A stretch of DNA of 22,023 bases, taken from CAMQVM01 sp044433365 (lineage in GTDB: Bacteria; Bacteroidota; Bacteroidia; Bacteroidales; Rikenellaceae). The stretch spans positions 1 through 22,023 of the forward strand of contig JAWXTR010000045.1 in assembly GCA_044433365.1 (NCBI GenBank). The letters run 5' to 3'. This document shows positions 7,979-15,605 of this stretch, piece by piece (position 1 is the stretch's first letter; the number at the start of each line of letters is the position of its first letter). A model generated the notes under the pieces. The model did no database searches. It was not told the origin of the DNA and saw nothing but the letters and a program-made list of their open reading frames with translations. The translations under genes were made by a program, and so were the position numbers.

Positions 7979-8141
7979 AGGGGAGTTCTCCACCTCGGTT
8001 TTATTCGATTTTTTATTTTTAGGTTTTAGGTTTGGATTTTGCAAAATGTGGGCGTAGCGGTGACTACGGTGCATTTTGTAAAATTCAAAGATGAAGCCTC
8101 AAAATAGGAAAGCGTTAAAATCCAATTTTTAGAAGTTCCCT
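7979..8141 (-). repeat. 163-bp fold-back element, copy upstream of lrgA
   Basis: Full-length copy. The plus strand starts AGGGGAGTTCT and ends AGAAGTTCCCT, giving imperfect inverted ends. Inside is a long imperfect palindrome whose centre is CGTAG-CGGTGA-CTACG. The lrgA-proximal end stops 15 nt before the lrgA ATG; the other end is 12 nt from the cbiB stop. No coding frame is conserved with the other copies. Confidence 0.88.
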
Positions 8142-8153
8142 AAAGAAACTCCC

Positions 8154-9083
8154 TTAAATTAAACCCAAATATAGTAGCGCAGCGAGCATTAGATAACACA
8201 CTAGCGCAACACCTCCATTTACACAGCAGCATTTTATGATATCATTATGTTGTAGCTCTCGAGGATTTTCACCAATATAAGGTTTTATCACCTCTTTACC
8301 AAAATAATAGTTAGCACCTCCCAACCTACAATCTAATATTCCAGCAATTGCCGACTCTGGATAACCAGAATTTGGGCTAGAGTGCGAATTTCCATATTTA
8401 AAAATAAACTTAAACCCTCGCCTGCTTAATGTAACCAGTACCATTAACAAAGCAGTAATACGAGCAGGAATATAATTGGCAATATCATCCATTTTAGCCG
8501 AAACGAACCCAAATTTAAGATATTTATCATTTTTATAACCGACCATCGAATCAAGCGTATTAATCATCTTATAACACATCATTAGCGGCACACCGCCAAT
8601 AGCCCAAAAAAACAGTGGTGCCACTACCCCATCGCTCAGATTTTCGGAGAGTGTCTCTATAACCGAACTACGAATTTGCGATAGTGACAATTTATCGGTA
8701 TCACGCCCCACAATCATACTAAGTTGCTTACGTGCAGCCACAACATCACCAGTTTGAGCCTTTTTTTCCACCTTTATTCCCTCTTCAATCAAACATCGAT
8801 TACTTAATCCAAAATAGGTGAATATACCAATCCAAATTGTGTGAATTATAGGATAACTTGAGAGCATATAATCTGCAAAATAGAAGAAACCAAAGGTCGA
8901 AGATAGTAAAACTAACCACATTACAGCCCCTTTAAACTTACGTTTATCGCCTAAGTTTAATCGACTTTCGAAAAAACTAATCAAATTACCAAAAAGTCGA
9001 ATTGGGTGAGGTATTTTGTAGGGATCACCTAGAATTGTATCAAGCGACACTGCTATAATTAAAGAGATTAATATGTAGTTCAT
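8154..9083 (-). CDS. cbiB: Adenosylcobinamide-phosphate synthase CbiB
   Basis: CbiB (also named CobD in some organisms) is an inner-membrane enzyme that attaches (R)-1-aminopropan-2-ol O-phosphate to adenosylcobyric acid, forming adenosylcobinamide phosphate. Its 309 residues are the usual length. The N-terminus has the family pattern: a hydrophobic segment, then LDTILGDP (14-21) and HPIRLFGNLI (26-35). Further on are GRDTDKLSLSQIRSSVIETL, LSDGVVAPLFFW and DSMVGYKNDKY, all typical. It is the last cob gene of the minus-strand operon, 46 nt after the threonine-phosphate decarboxylase-like gene that would make its aminopropanol substrate. Confidence 0.95.
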   Translation of the reverse strand: MNYILISLIIAVSLDTILGDPYKIPHPIRLFGNLISFFESRLNLGDKRKFKGAVMWLVLLSSTFGFFYFADYMLSSYPIIHTIWIGIFTYFGLSNRCLIEEGIKVEKKAQTGDVVAARKQLSMIVGRDTDKLSLSQIRSSVIETLSENLSDGVVAPLFFWAIGGVPLMMCYKMINTLDSMVGYKNDKYLKFGFVSAKMDDIANYIPARITALLMVLVTLSRRGFKFIFKYGNSHSSPNSGYPESAIAGILDCRLGGANYYFGKEVIKPYIGENPRELQHNDIIKCCCVNGGVALVCYLMLAALLYLGLI

Positions 9084-9129
9084 TTAGTTTAATGATAATA
9101 GGTAAATTTTTAATAGTTGATTGATACGT

Positions 9130-10182
9130 TTATTGTAAACGATTCGAAAACATTTTTAAAGCTTCTATTAGTTGTCGGTTACTTGTGTGGTTTTGAGCTG
9201 CTATACGAAAATATTTACTACTAAGAGAGCGAAAGTTTGAACAATCTCTAACTAATATTCCATGCTCTTCAATTAGATAGTTTTTAAGCTCTTTGACATC
9301 ACTTTTTCCTAAAATTTCGCATAAAAAAAAGTTGCTTGGCGATTTTTTAACTCTAAATCCATCAATCTTCGAAATTTCACACTGTAAAAACCGTGATTCA
9401 CCAAGAAGCTCATTTTTATCAAGCTCTAACTCAATATAATTATCCATAATAAACTCCCCAGCAACAATCGAAAGTGCGTTTACACTCCACGGAGGGCGCA
9501 TATTACTCAATTTTTCGATTATTGAATTTTCACCAATAATATAGCCTAAGCGCAACCCGGGAATACCAAAAGATTTGGTAAGAGAGCTTAAAATTATCAG
9601 ATTTTTTATCTCTCCTGCTGTTAAAGCTGCATTATATCGAGCATCCTCGCAAAGGTCGTTATAAGCCATATCCACAACAAAGATACAGTTGGGATAATTT
9701 ATGCAATTCTCGATAATTTTATCGCTTTCAACCCTATATCCATCAGGATTGTTTGGAAGCCCTAGCCAACAACTATCAAATTGAGAAAAATCGGCATCTT
9801 CAAATTCAGCAATATTTTTAAAAGCAATATTATGTTCAAAAAGCAAGCAGCTATCTTCATACTCAGCAAATGAAGGGATAAATATCAAGCTTTTAGCCAT
9901 TTTATTTACACTCCGAGCAATATAATGAGCCACCAAATAGAAACCCTCTGCCGAACCATTAACCACCAAAATATTATCCGATTTTACGTTATGGTGCCGT
10001 CCAATTTTTCCACACAATTTTACAGTGTTTGGGTCGGGATAATTTTTCAAAACCGACATAAAGTTAGAAATATAGCCTAAAACCGTGTCACTATGGTTAT
10101 TAAAGGCAATATTTGAACTAAAATCTATCTTTATCTTCCCTTTTTTATATTGATATATATTATTTCCGTGTCCGTTAATCAT
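9130..10182 (-). CDS. Threonine-phosphate decarboxylase-like PLP aminotransferase
   Basis: A fold-type I PLP enzyme of 350 residues. K203 in SLTKSFGIPGLRLGY is the expected Schiff-base lysine; N145 in LPNNPDGY and R211 and R326 (YFRIAAQN) fit the substrate and phosphate-binding positions of the class. It resembles histidinol-phosphate aminotransferases, but its position between cobC and cbiB points to L-threonine-O-3-phosphate decarboxylase (Salmonella CobD), which makes (R)-1-aminopropan-2-ol O-phosphate for CbiB. The naming clashes between pathways (CobD/CobC), so I leave the symbol empty. Upstream is a 200-nt gap holding a full fold-back element. Histidinol-phosphate aminotransferase remains the alternative. 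Confidence 0.85.
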   Translation of the reverse strand: MINGHGNNIYQYKKGKIKIDFSSNIAFNNHSDTVLGYISNFMSVLKNYPDPNTVKLCGKIGRHHNVKSDNILVVNGSAEGFYLVAHYIARSVNKMAKSLIFIPSFAEYEDSCLLFEHNIAFKNIAEFEDADFSQFDSCWLGLPNNPDGYRVESDKIIENCINYPNCIFVVDMAYNDLCEDARYNAALTAGEIKNLIILSSLTKSFGIPGLRLGYIIGENSIIEKLSNMRPPWSVNALSIVAGEFIMDNYIELELDKNELLGESRFLQCEISKIDGFRVKKSPSNFFLCEILGKSDVKELKNYLIEEHGILVRDCSNFRSLSSKYFRIAAQNHTSNRQLIEALKMFSNRLQ

Positions 10183-10198
10183 CTATTTTTATCTTTAA

Positions 10199-10361
10199 AG
10201 GGGAGTTCTAATAATTGGTTTTATTCGATTTTTTATTTTGAGGTTTTAGATTTGGATTTTGCAAAATGTGGGCGTAGCGGTGCCTACGGTGCATTTTGTA
10301 AAATTCAAAGATGAAGCCTCAAAATGAAAAAGCGTTAAAATCCAATTTTTAGAAGTTCCCT
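10199..10361 (-). repeat. 163-bp fold-back element, copy inside the cob operon
   Basis: Nearly identical to 7979-8141 and of the same length. The plus strand starts AGGGGAGTTCTAATAATTGG and ends TTTTTAGAAGTTCCCT. The arms (TTTTGAGG at about 10235, against CCTCAAAA at about 10318) pair, and the apex is CGTAG-CGGTGC-CTACG. It ends 16 nt before the start codon of the PLP enzyme and begins 21 nt after the cobC stop, so it splits an otherwise tightly packed operon. Confidence 0.9.
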
Positions 10362-10382
10362 AAAGTTGAGTCAAGAAGTTCA

Positions 10383-10952
10383 TTAAATTTCAACCTCTAT
10401 AACTTCACCATATTCTATCTTTAAATTCTTTAACTGCTCTACTCTACACATTTTGGCTGCAACCAAAAAGGCTGAAATAAAGCCAGAGTGTGTAACAATT
10501 ATTACACATTCACCTCTAAGGTCAGTTTTAAGTTCTCTTATAAAAGAGTCGGCACGCCTACATAAATCAAAAAACGATTCACCCTCTGGCGGTGCTAATT
10601 CAAGATAGTTATCAAACCACTTTTTGCCAAAATCTGAGTTATAAATATCTTCTGTCCATCGTTTTAACTCCCATAGTCCATAATTCCGTTCCATTAACCT
10701 ATTATCACACTCCACCTGACTTAATTGCAAACTATCGGCAACTTTTCCAGCCAACGTTTTACAACGTTTTAAGGGTGAGCTATATATTTTACCTATTTTT
10801 GATAATTGAGTATCGTCCATCGTGCTAAATTTTGCTAGTACAGTAAGTAAATCTACCTTTTCAAACCCACTATCTAACTCCAAATCGCTCTGACCATAAC
10901 ATAATGAGCTATCTATATTAGGTTTCGTGTGTCTTACAAGAATTATTTTCAT
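10383..10952 (-). CDS. cobC: Alpha-ribazole phosphatase, histidine phosphatase family
   Basis: CobC-type phosphatase removes the 5'-phosphate from alpha-ribazole phosphate or from adenosylcobalamin phosphate in the last steps of nucleotide-loop assembly. The family RHx motif is at the N-terminus (R7-H8-T9 in ILVRHTKP), with H8 the phosphorylated histidine. A second histidine is H155 in IIVTHSGF, and the acidic residue E88 lies in LMERNYGLWE. At 189 residues it is of usual length. It starts 3 nt after cobS ends, so co-translation is likely. A second histidine phosphatase lies further upstream in the same operon (12248-12757); this one, next to cobS, is the better CobC candidate. Confidence 0.85.
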   Translation of the reverse strand: MKIILVRHTKPNIDSSLCYGQSDLELDSGFEKVDLLTVLAKFSTMDDTQLSKIGKIYSSPLKRCKTLAGKVADSLQLSQVECDNRLMERNYGLWELKRWTEDIYNSDFGKKWFDNYLELAPPEGESFFDLCRRADSFIRELKTDLRGECVIIVTHSGFISAFLVAAKMCRVEQLKNLKIEYGEVIEVEI

Positions 10953-10955
10953 TTT

Positions 10956-11717
10956 TTATACTATATTTAACAATGCCAGAGCAACTCCATAAAAAATAAG
11001 CTCAGAAAATTGCTGCATAGCTCCTAAAATATCGCCTGTATAACCTCCAATTTGCTTCTCAATATAATATTTAAAGATAAAAAATAGAGGAAACACCACT
11101 ATAAGATAAGCTATAGCCAACCTCCAATTATAGATAAAAAGCGGCGCAAAAGCTATTAAAAATCCTAAAATTACTCCACCGTTTGAGATTCCAAGTGCTG
11201 AATGTTGCGCCTTTGCCTTCTCTTTGCGAGAGTAGGTAGATAGACGTACCATTAAGACCGAAAAAAAACGACTAGAGCCTTGCGCTAAAATTAGTAGTGG
11301 AATAAATTGCCCAATAGGTAGTTGAGTAAGAAACGAGAATTTTAGTATAAACATTAAAATTAGCGATATTACACCATAAGCACCAATAAAGCTATCTTTC
11401 ATAATTCTTAAAATAGCCTCTTTGGTGTATCCTCCTCCAAAACCATCGCAAAAATCGGCTAGACCATCTTCATGTAGTGCACCTGTCGATAAAACCATCG
11501 AAATAATAGCCATTATCACCGAGATATTATGCGAAAAACCTAAACTACTACAATAATATATTAGTGCACCAATAACCCCAACCACCATCCCTACCAATGG
11601 AAAGTAGCGAAGGGAGCGGCTTAAGGTCTCATCATTACAAGTTATATTTTTCGGCACTTTTATACGACTATAATATAAGAAAGCGTTGAAAATAAGGTTA
11701 ATTTCTCGTTTTATCAT
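10956..11717 (-). CDS. cobS: Adenosylcobinamide-GDP ribazoletransferase CobS
   Basis: Integral membrane cobalamin synthase that joins adenosylcobinamide-GDP with alpha-ribazole (or its phosphate). The diagnostic acidic segment HEDGLADFCDGFGGG lies at residues 82-96, followed by LRIMKDSFIGAYGV, also conserved. The remainder is strongly hydrophobic with several transmembrane helices. Length 253 is standard. It sits 8 nt after cobU and 3 nt before cobC, a tight operon. Confidence 0.96.
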   Translation of the reverse strand: MIKREINLIFNAFLYYSRIKVPKNITCNDETLSRSLRYFPLVGMVVGVIGALIYYCSSLGFSHNISVIMAIISMVLSTGALHEDGLADFCDGFGGGYTKEAILRIMKDSFIGAYGVISLILMFILKFSFLTQLPIGQFIPLLILAQGSSRFFSVLMVRLSTYSRKEKAKAQHSALGISNGGVILGFLIAFAPLFIYNWRLAIAYLIVVFPLFFIFKYYIEKQIGGYTGDILGAMQQFSELIFYGVALALLNIV

Positions 11718-11725
11718 AAAAGTAT

Positions 11726-12235
11726 CTATTTAATTTTTACCGAAATACCCGAAAACATAGCATAAACTTCGTCGGCTGTAGAGGCTATATACTGATTTAA
11801 CCACCCTTGCATATCTACAAACGCACGTGTGGAGCTATCGGCTGGAATTACACCCATCCCTATCTCATTACTTACCACTACTAGCGTAAAATCTTGCTTT
11901 ATAAACTCCGCCCAATCAGCCTTTGCCTCTTTTAGGCTCTTTTCAGCATCAAAATTGTTGTCACAATAGATATTAGTAATCCAGAGTGTCACACAATCCA
12001 TCAACACTACTCTACCCTCAAGATTTAGCTCACTCAGATTTTTCTCTTTTTCAACGTTTGTCCATTTTTCACCCCTATCAGCTTTATGTCGCTCTATTCG
12101 CTTTTCAAACTCACTATCCCAACATCTAGCAGTTGCTAAATAGAGTGGATTTTCGCTTAAATTTTCGACCATTTGCTGAGCAAAACTACTTTTGCCTGAA
12201 CGTTGACCACCTGTTACATATACTATTTTTGCCAT
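11726..12235 (-). CDS. cobU: Adenosylcobinamide kinase / guanylyltransferase CobU
   Basis: Bifunctional enzyme that phosphorylates adenosylcobinamide and transfers GMP to it, giving adenosylcobinamide-GDP for CobS. The P-loop GGQRSGKSS is at residues 9-17. H50 in RIERHKADRGEKW is at the place of the guanylylated histidine (the family H-x3-R-x3-W pattern). NEIGMGVIPADSSTRAF and the following GWLNQ are the CobU/CobP C-terminal signature. At 169 residues it is slightly shorter than many homologues but complete. Confidence 0.96.
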   Translation of the reverse strand: MAKIVYVTGGQRSGKSSFAQQMVENLSENPLYLATARCWDSEFEKRIERHKADRGEKWTNVEKEKNLSELNLEGRVVLMDCVTLWITNIYCDNNFDAEKSLKEAKADWAEFIKQDFTLVVVSNEIGMGVIPADSSTRAFVDMQGWLNQYIASTADEVYAMFSGISVKIK

Positions 12236-12247
12236 AATTATTAAACG

Positions 12248-12757
12248 TTACAATATAAACCTTGCAATCGAACAGTTGTCGGGGCGGTCTATATCGTATA
12301 TAGATTTACCACTAATTATGGATGTAATTACACGAATTGTAATTCCGTGTGACACCACAACAACCTTTTTACCAATATGTTTTCCCTTAATCTCCTCTAA
12401 AAACTCTCTTACACGTTCGTACATATCAGCCATAGACTCCACTCCTTCAATATCTTTGCAGTAGTCAAATCCTCCGACAAGCTCTTTATCTTGAAACTCT
12501 CCAAAATATCGCTCTCTTAGGCGACTATCTTTAATGAATGTATCTAAGTTTTCACAACCAAAAATAAGTTCAGTGGTTTTAACTGCTCTTTCCAAATCGC
12601 TACAATATATTACGTCAAAAGTTTCACTACTTAACTTCTCACCGCACACTATAGCTTGATTCTGCCCTCTTTCTGTCAGTTTGCCTTGCGTCTGACCTTG
12701 ACAAATTCGAGCTACATTGGCAACAGTTTCTCCATGTCGTATTGCAATCAACTCCAT
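12248..12757 (-). CDS. Histidine phosphatase family protein in cob operon
   Basis: Second histidine phosphatase of the operon, 169 residues. The catalytic motif is R7-H8-G9-E10 (LIAIRHGET); E82 in LRERYFGEF and H137 in VVVSHGITI complete the phosphoglycerate-mutase-like active site. Placement between cobT and cobU suggests a role with alpha-ribazole phosphate, the product of CobT, or another phosphate of the nucleotide loop. It is not very similar to the other phosphatase (10383-10952) by eye: RHG rather than RHT, and a longer central region there. A broad-specificity phosphatase is an alternative. It starts 26 nt after cobT; that gap carries a half copy of the fold-back element. Confidence 0.85.
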   Translation of the reverse strand: MELIAIRHGETVANVARICQGQTQGKLTERGQNQAIVCGEKLSSETFDVIYCSDLERAVKTTELIFGCENLDTFIKDSRLRERYFGEFQDKELVGGFDYCKDIEGVESMADMYERVREFLEEIKGKHIGKKVVVVSHGITIRVITSIISGKSIYDIDRPDNCSIARFIL

Positions 12758-12772
12758 AATTTACAATTTTTT

Positions 12773-12790
12773 AAAGGGAAGTTCTAAAAA
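12773..12790 (-). repeat. Solo end of the fold-back element, cobT/phosphatase junction
   Basis: The plus strand AAAGGGAAGTTCTAAAAA matches the complement of the element's right end (TTTTTAGAAGTTCCC) with one mismatch. The cobT stop codon lies within it, and it ends 15 nt before the phosphatase start, the same spacing as the full copies. Confidence 0.55.
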
Positions 12791-13836
12791 TATTTAACTA
12801 CCTCGACCGTTTTAAACGAACCCATCTCATTAATCATCCTAACCGACGACTCTATTATAGGATAGGCACACAGAGCACCTGTACCCTCGCCTAGACGAAG
12901 AGAAAGATGAAGTATCGGTTTTGCTTTGAGATATTCTAATAATAGTTTATGACCTACCTCGTCGCCTTGATGTCCAAATATGGCATAATTTAAGAAGTTA
13001 TCATCCAATTTCGAAGCAACCAACGCACAAGCAGTCATTATAAAGCCATCTACTACGACAACCATACCCAACCGAGCAGCCTCCAACATCGACCCAACAG
13101 TCATAACCATTTCAAAACCACCAAAATATCGCATTACATCAAAAGCAGAACCATCGCCACTATAATTTGCTTCGGCACGAGATAAAACATCATATTTATG
13201 AGCTATTATTTCACCAGAGTGGTCGCTCCCTGCTCCTACGCACTCTTTTAAATCAATTCCTGTAAGTAGCGACATCCATAGCGATGAAGAGGATGTATTA
13301 GTGATACCCATCTCACCAAAACTTATAATATTACACCCCTTATCGAAACAATTTTTACAACATTGCGCACCTCTTTCTATTGCCAAATCTGCCTCTTCGG
13401 TGCTCATTGCAGCCTTATATAGATAGTTTGAAGTCGATTTTCTAATTTTCATATCAATTAGATTTTCGTACTCATCACCAAAATCATAGTCTACTCCTGC
13501 ATCTACAATTTGGAGTGCAATTGAGTGTTGACGAGCCAAAAAATTGACTCCAGCACCTCCATTTTGGAAATTTGCAACCATTTGGCGAGTTACCTCTTTA
13601 GGTGAGAGACTCACATTTTCTACCACTACTCCATGGTCGGCAGCAAATACAATATGATGTGGATTTTTTAGGTTAGGTGATAAAGTTTGTTGCACTAATC
13701 CTATTTGAATAGCCAGATATTCTAACAATCCTAACGAACCTTTGGGTTTAGTTAGATTATCGACCTTATCGTTTAACTCCACTAATATCTCTTCATTAGG
13801 TCGAATAATTTTAAAATTTTTCATAATTCTTTGCAT
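12784..13836 (-). CDS. cobT: Nicotinate-nucleotide-dimethylbenzimidazole phosphoribosyltransferase CobT
   Basis: CobT makes alpha-ribazole 5'-phosphate from nicotinate mononucleotide and the lower-ligand base, activating the base for attachment. Length 350 is normal. Conserved segments are LTKPKGSLGLLE (28-39), FAADHGVVVE (64-73), NGGAGVNFLARQ (92-103), SFGEMGITNT (172-181) and RLGEGTGA (314-321). The latter contains E317, which by numbering and context corresponds to the general base of the Salmonella enzyme. An internal ATG four codons in (13824) is an alternative start. It is the first gene of the cobalamin operon; a -7-like box lies about 45 nt upstream. Confidence 0.97.
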   Translation of the reverse strand: MQRIMKNFKIIRPNEEILVELNDKVDNLTKPKGSLGLLEYLAIQIGLVQQTLSPNLKNPHHIVFAADHGVVVENVSLSPKEVTRQMVANFQNGGAGVNFLARQHSIALQIVDAGVDYDFGDEYENLIDMKIRKSTSNYLYKAAMSTEEADLAIERGAQCCKNCFDKGCNIISFGEMGITNTSSSSLWMSLLTGIDLKECVGAGSDHSGEIIAHKYDVLSRAEANYSGDGSAFDVMRYFGGFEMVMTVGSMLEAARLGMVVVVDGFIMTACALVASKLDDNFLNYAIFGHQGDEVGHKLLLEYLKAKPILHLSLRLGEGTGALCAYPIIESSVRMINEMGSFKTVEVVKYF

Positions 13837-13846
13837 CTTTTGTTAC

Positions 13847-13863
13847 GGGAGTTCTAGGTTCCC
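13847..13863 (-). repeat. Minimal fold-back remnant upstream of cobT
   Basis: The plus strand reads GGGAGTTCTAGGTTCCC, which is the left end of the dispersed element (GGGAGTTCTA) fused to a right-end-like GTTCCC. It lies 10 nt before the annotated cobT start (22 nt before the alternative start). Confidence 0.45.
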
Positions 13864-14264
13864 ATTAGTAAAACAGTAGCAAACATACACAAAATAATCT
13901 TAAAAATTGCCATATTTTTTAAAAAAAATTACAACTAAATTTATGGAGCAAATAAATAAACCATGTTGAAAAGATAAAAAAAATTGTTAGTTCCGATTTT
14001 TTTATGTTAACGTACCATTTTTTCACCTCTTAAAAACCATTTAAAATTTACGCCCTAAAAGTTTTAAATTAAAACTATTTTTTAAAAAATTGATTACATA
14101 AAACAACAGCAAAAAAAAATCTTTAATTTTTAAACCTTTTTTTTAACCTTTTTTAACGCTTTATTGCATTACTTTGCATCAGAGAAAAACAGAATCTTTT
14201 TTGCTACTTGAGCAAAACGATTCACACTCTAAAGTTACAGCTGCAACAAGTAATTAATTTAGAA
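13864..14264. other. AT-rich divergent intergenic region
   Basis: Gap between the divergent cobT and porin genes. It is very AT-rich, with runs of A and T (for example 13915-13930 and 14110-14155). Apart from the cob -7 candidate at 13880-13887 and a weak plus-strand TTACTTTG (14169-14176) that might serve the porin gene, I see no gene, riboswitch or repeat. Confidence 0.5.
13880..13887 (-). promoter_or_regulatory. Candidate -7 box of the cob operon
   Basis: The minus strand reads TATGTTTG, matching TAnnTTTG, about 43 nt before the cobT ATG. No clear -33 TTTG is found at the expected distance. I looked for a cobalamin riboswitch between here and 14300 and saw no B12-box-like sequence. Confidence 0.4.
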
Positions 14265-14290
14265 TTTAGCACCTCACGTGAAAGGCTAAA
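14265..14290 (+). promoter_or_regulatory. Stem-loop in the 5' leader of the porin gene
   Basis: TTTAGC plus CT (14265-14270 and 14273-14274) can pair with AGGCTAAA (14283-14290), with a 2-nt bulge, just ahead of the ribosome binding site. It could influence translation or mRNA stability; function is unknown. Confidence 0.3.
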
Positions 14291-14300
14291 TTCGTAAAGA

Positions 14301-14307
14301 AAAGGAG
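14301..14307 (+). promoter_or_regulatory. Strong Shine-Dalgarno site of the porin gene
   Basis: AAAGGAG ends 8 nt before the ATG at 14316. Such a strong site is uncommon for Bacteroidetes genes and fixes this start; it suggests high expression. Confidence 0.7.
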
Positions 14308-14315
14308 ATTCTAAA

Positions 14316-15008
14316 ATGAAAAAGAATTTAATTAAATTAGCATTAACTTGTTTAGTATCAGTATGTAGTTTTAACGCAGTAAAAGCGCAAACTGTTACAG
14401 TAGATCCATCAATTGACATTGTCAGTAGCTACATTTGGCGTGGCACTTATTGTGCAGGAACATCGGTTCAGCCAGGTATGGGATTAGCAATTGGCGACTT
14501 CTCACTGAGCGGTTGGGGTTCGGTAGATTTATCAAATTCTTACCAAGAAATGGACTTTTCGGCTAGTTATAGCATCGGAAATTTTTCAATTGGTTTAAAC
14601 GACTATTGGTGGACAGGAATGAGCGAGACTTATCTAAATGCTCACCTTTTAGAGGCAAGTGTAGGGGTTACAATTAGTGAAAATTTTCCACTTAGTCTTT
14701 CTTGGAGCACGATGATTTCAGGTCCTGATAAAAATGCTGATGGCGACCAAATGTATTCAACATTTATTGAGGCTTCTTACCCTTTTACAGTTGCTGGCGT
14801 AGAGGTTACACCATCGGTTAGTGTATCACCTTGGGAGAGCATGTATCATAGAAGCGGTACAACAGGTTTAGGTTTAACAACAGTATCTGTAAATGCAGCG
14901 AAAGAGATTAAAATTACTGAAAAGTTCTCTCTTCCAATCTTTACACAAATCATTTTAGCACCAAATCAAAAAAATTGCTACTTCGTAGCTGGTATCTCTC
15001 TTCTATAA
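14316..15008 (+). CDS. TorF-like putative outer-membrane porin
   Basis: A 230-residue exported protein. The N-terminus is a signal peptide (two lysines, hydrophobic core, predicted cut after VKA at residue 24). The mature protein starts with VDPSIDIVSSYIWRG, a motif typical of TorF/gcw_chp-type putative porins. Alternating hydrophobic and polar strands, many aromatic residues and glycine turns follow, as in an outer-membrane beta-barrel, ending in a hydrophobic strand (FVAGISLL). It lies directly ahead of the PII and AmtB genes on the same strand, so it may pass ammonium or another small nitrogen compound across the outer membrane. That role is inferred from context only. Confidence 0.75.
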   Translation: MKKNLIKLALTCLVSVCSFNAVKAQTVTVDPSIDIVSSYIWRGTYCAGTSVQPGMGLAIGDFSLSGWGSVDLSNSYQEMDFSASYSIGNFSIGLNDYWWTGMSETYLNAHLLEASVGVTISENFPLSLSWSTMISGPDKNADGDQMYSTFIEASYPFTVAGVEVTPSVSVSPWESMYHRSGTTGLGLTTVSVNAAKEIKITEKFSLPIFTQIILAPNQKNCYFVAGISLL

Positions 15009-15162
15009 TCCTATAGAGAGATACTATCAACAAAATAGATGTTTAAGTAATTGATTTTATCTAAGCATCACAATCGAAGTTATAAAATGTAGACTGCTTA
15101 TAAGATTAGAATTAGGGTTCTAACACATAAGCTCAATTAGATAATTGAAAAAAACAAAAATT

Positions 15163-15519
15163 ATGAAAAAAATTGAAGCGATTATCCGCAAAACAAAGTT
15201 TGAAGAGGTAAAAGAGGCTCTACTTGAAGCCGACATCGAATGGTTTTCATACTACGAAGTTCGTGGTGTAGGTAAATCTCGTCAAGGTCGTATCTATCGT
15301 GGTGTAATCTACGACACTAGCTATATTGAGCGTACATTAGTATCGGTAGTTGTTAGAGATGTTAATGCTGAAAAAACAGTAAAAGCTATTCTAAATGCTG
15401 CACATACAGGCGAAATTGGTGATGGACGTATTTTTGTGATTCCTGTTGAAGACACAATCCGTATCCGCACAGGTGAAAGAGGTGATACTGCACTTTTCAA
15501 TGCTGAAAAAGAGTCGTAG
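15163..15519 (+). CDS. glnB: PII nitrogen regulatory protein
   Basis: PII-type trimeric signal protein that senses ATP/ADP and 2-oxoglutarate and binds targets such as AmtB through its T-loop. 118 residues from the ATG at 15163 (MKKIEAIIRKTK); a TTG start 18 nt earlier would add six residues and is unlikely. The T-loop region holds YRGVIYDTSY, retaining the tyrosine at the place of the uridylylated Tyr51 in E. coli GlnB. The C-terminal signature TGEIGDGRIFVIPV and the RIRTGERGDTAL tail are clear. Since amtB follows 86 nt downstream it may equally be named glnK. The T-loop is slightly unlike proteobacterial ones (SRQGRIYRG). Confidence 0.95.
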   Translation: MKKIEAIIRKTKFEEVKEALLEADIEWFSYYEVRGVGKSRQGRIYRGVIYDTSYIERTLVSVVVRDVNAEKTVKAILNAAHTGEIGDGRIFVIPVEDTIRIRTGERGDTALFNAEKES

Positions 15520-15605
15520 GGTTATAAGTTAGCTCAAAAACTCAACACAACAATATTACAGTTATAAACGACAATATTTTTTAATATTAAAATAATAGAA
15601 ATATC

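Noticed and set aside
7964..8074. N-terminal extension of LrgA (37 residues)
   Set aside because: The extension is a translation of the non-coding fold-back element; family members start near MSRELKGI.
9230..9243. 14-nt identity (CGAAAGTTTGAACA) between the spacer at 869-898 and the PLP enzyme gene, a possible self-target
   Set aside because: Only 14 of 30 nt match, in the middle of the spacer, and the sequence is AT-rich; a chance match is likely.
13864..14300. Cobalamin riboswitch upstream of cobT
   Set aside because: No B12 box or suitable stem arrangement could be found on the minus strand in this AT-rich stretch.
14446..14460. Sigma-54-like TGGCAC-N5-GTGC upstream of the PII gene
   Set aside because: It lies inside the porin coding region, where it encodes the conserved WRG motif, and is far from glnB; most likely coincidence.
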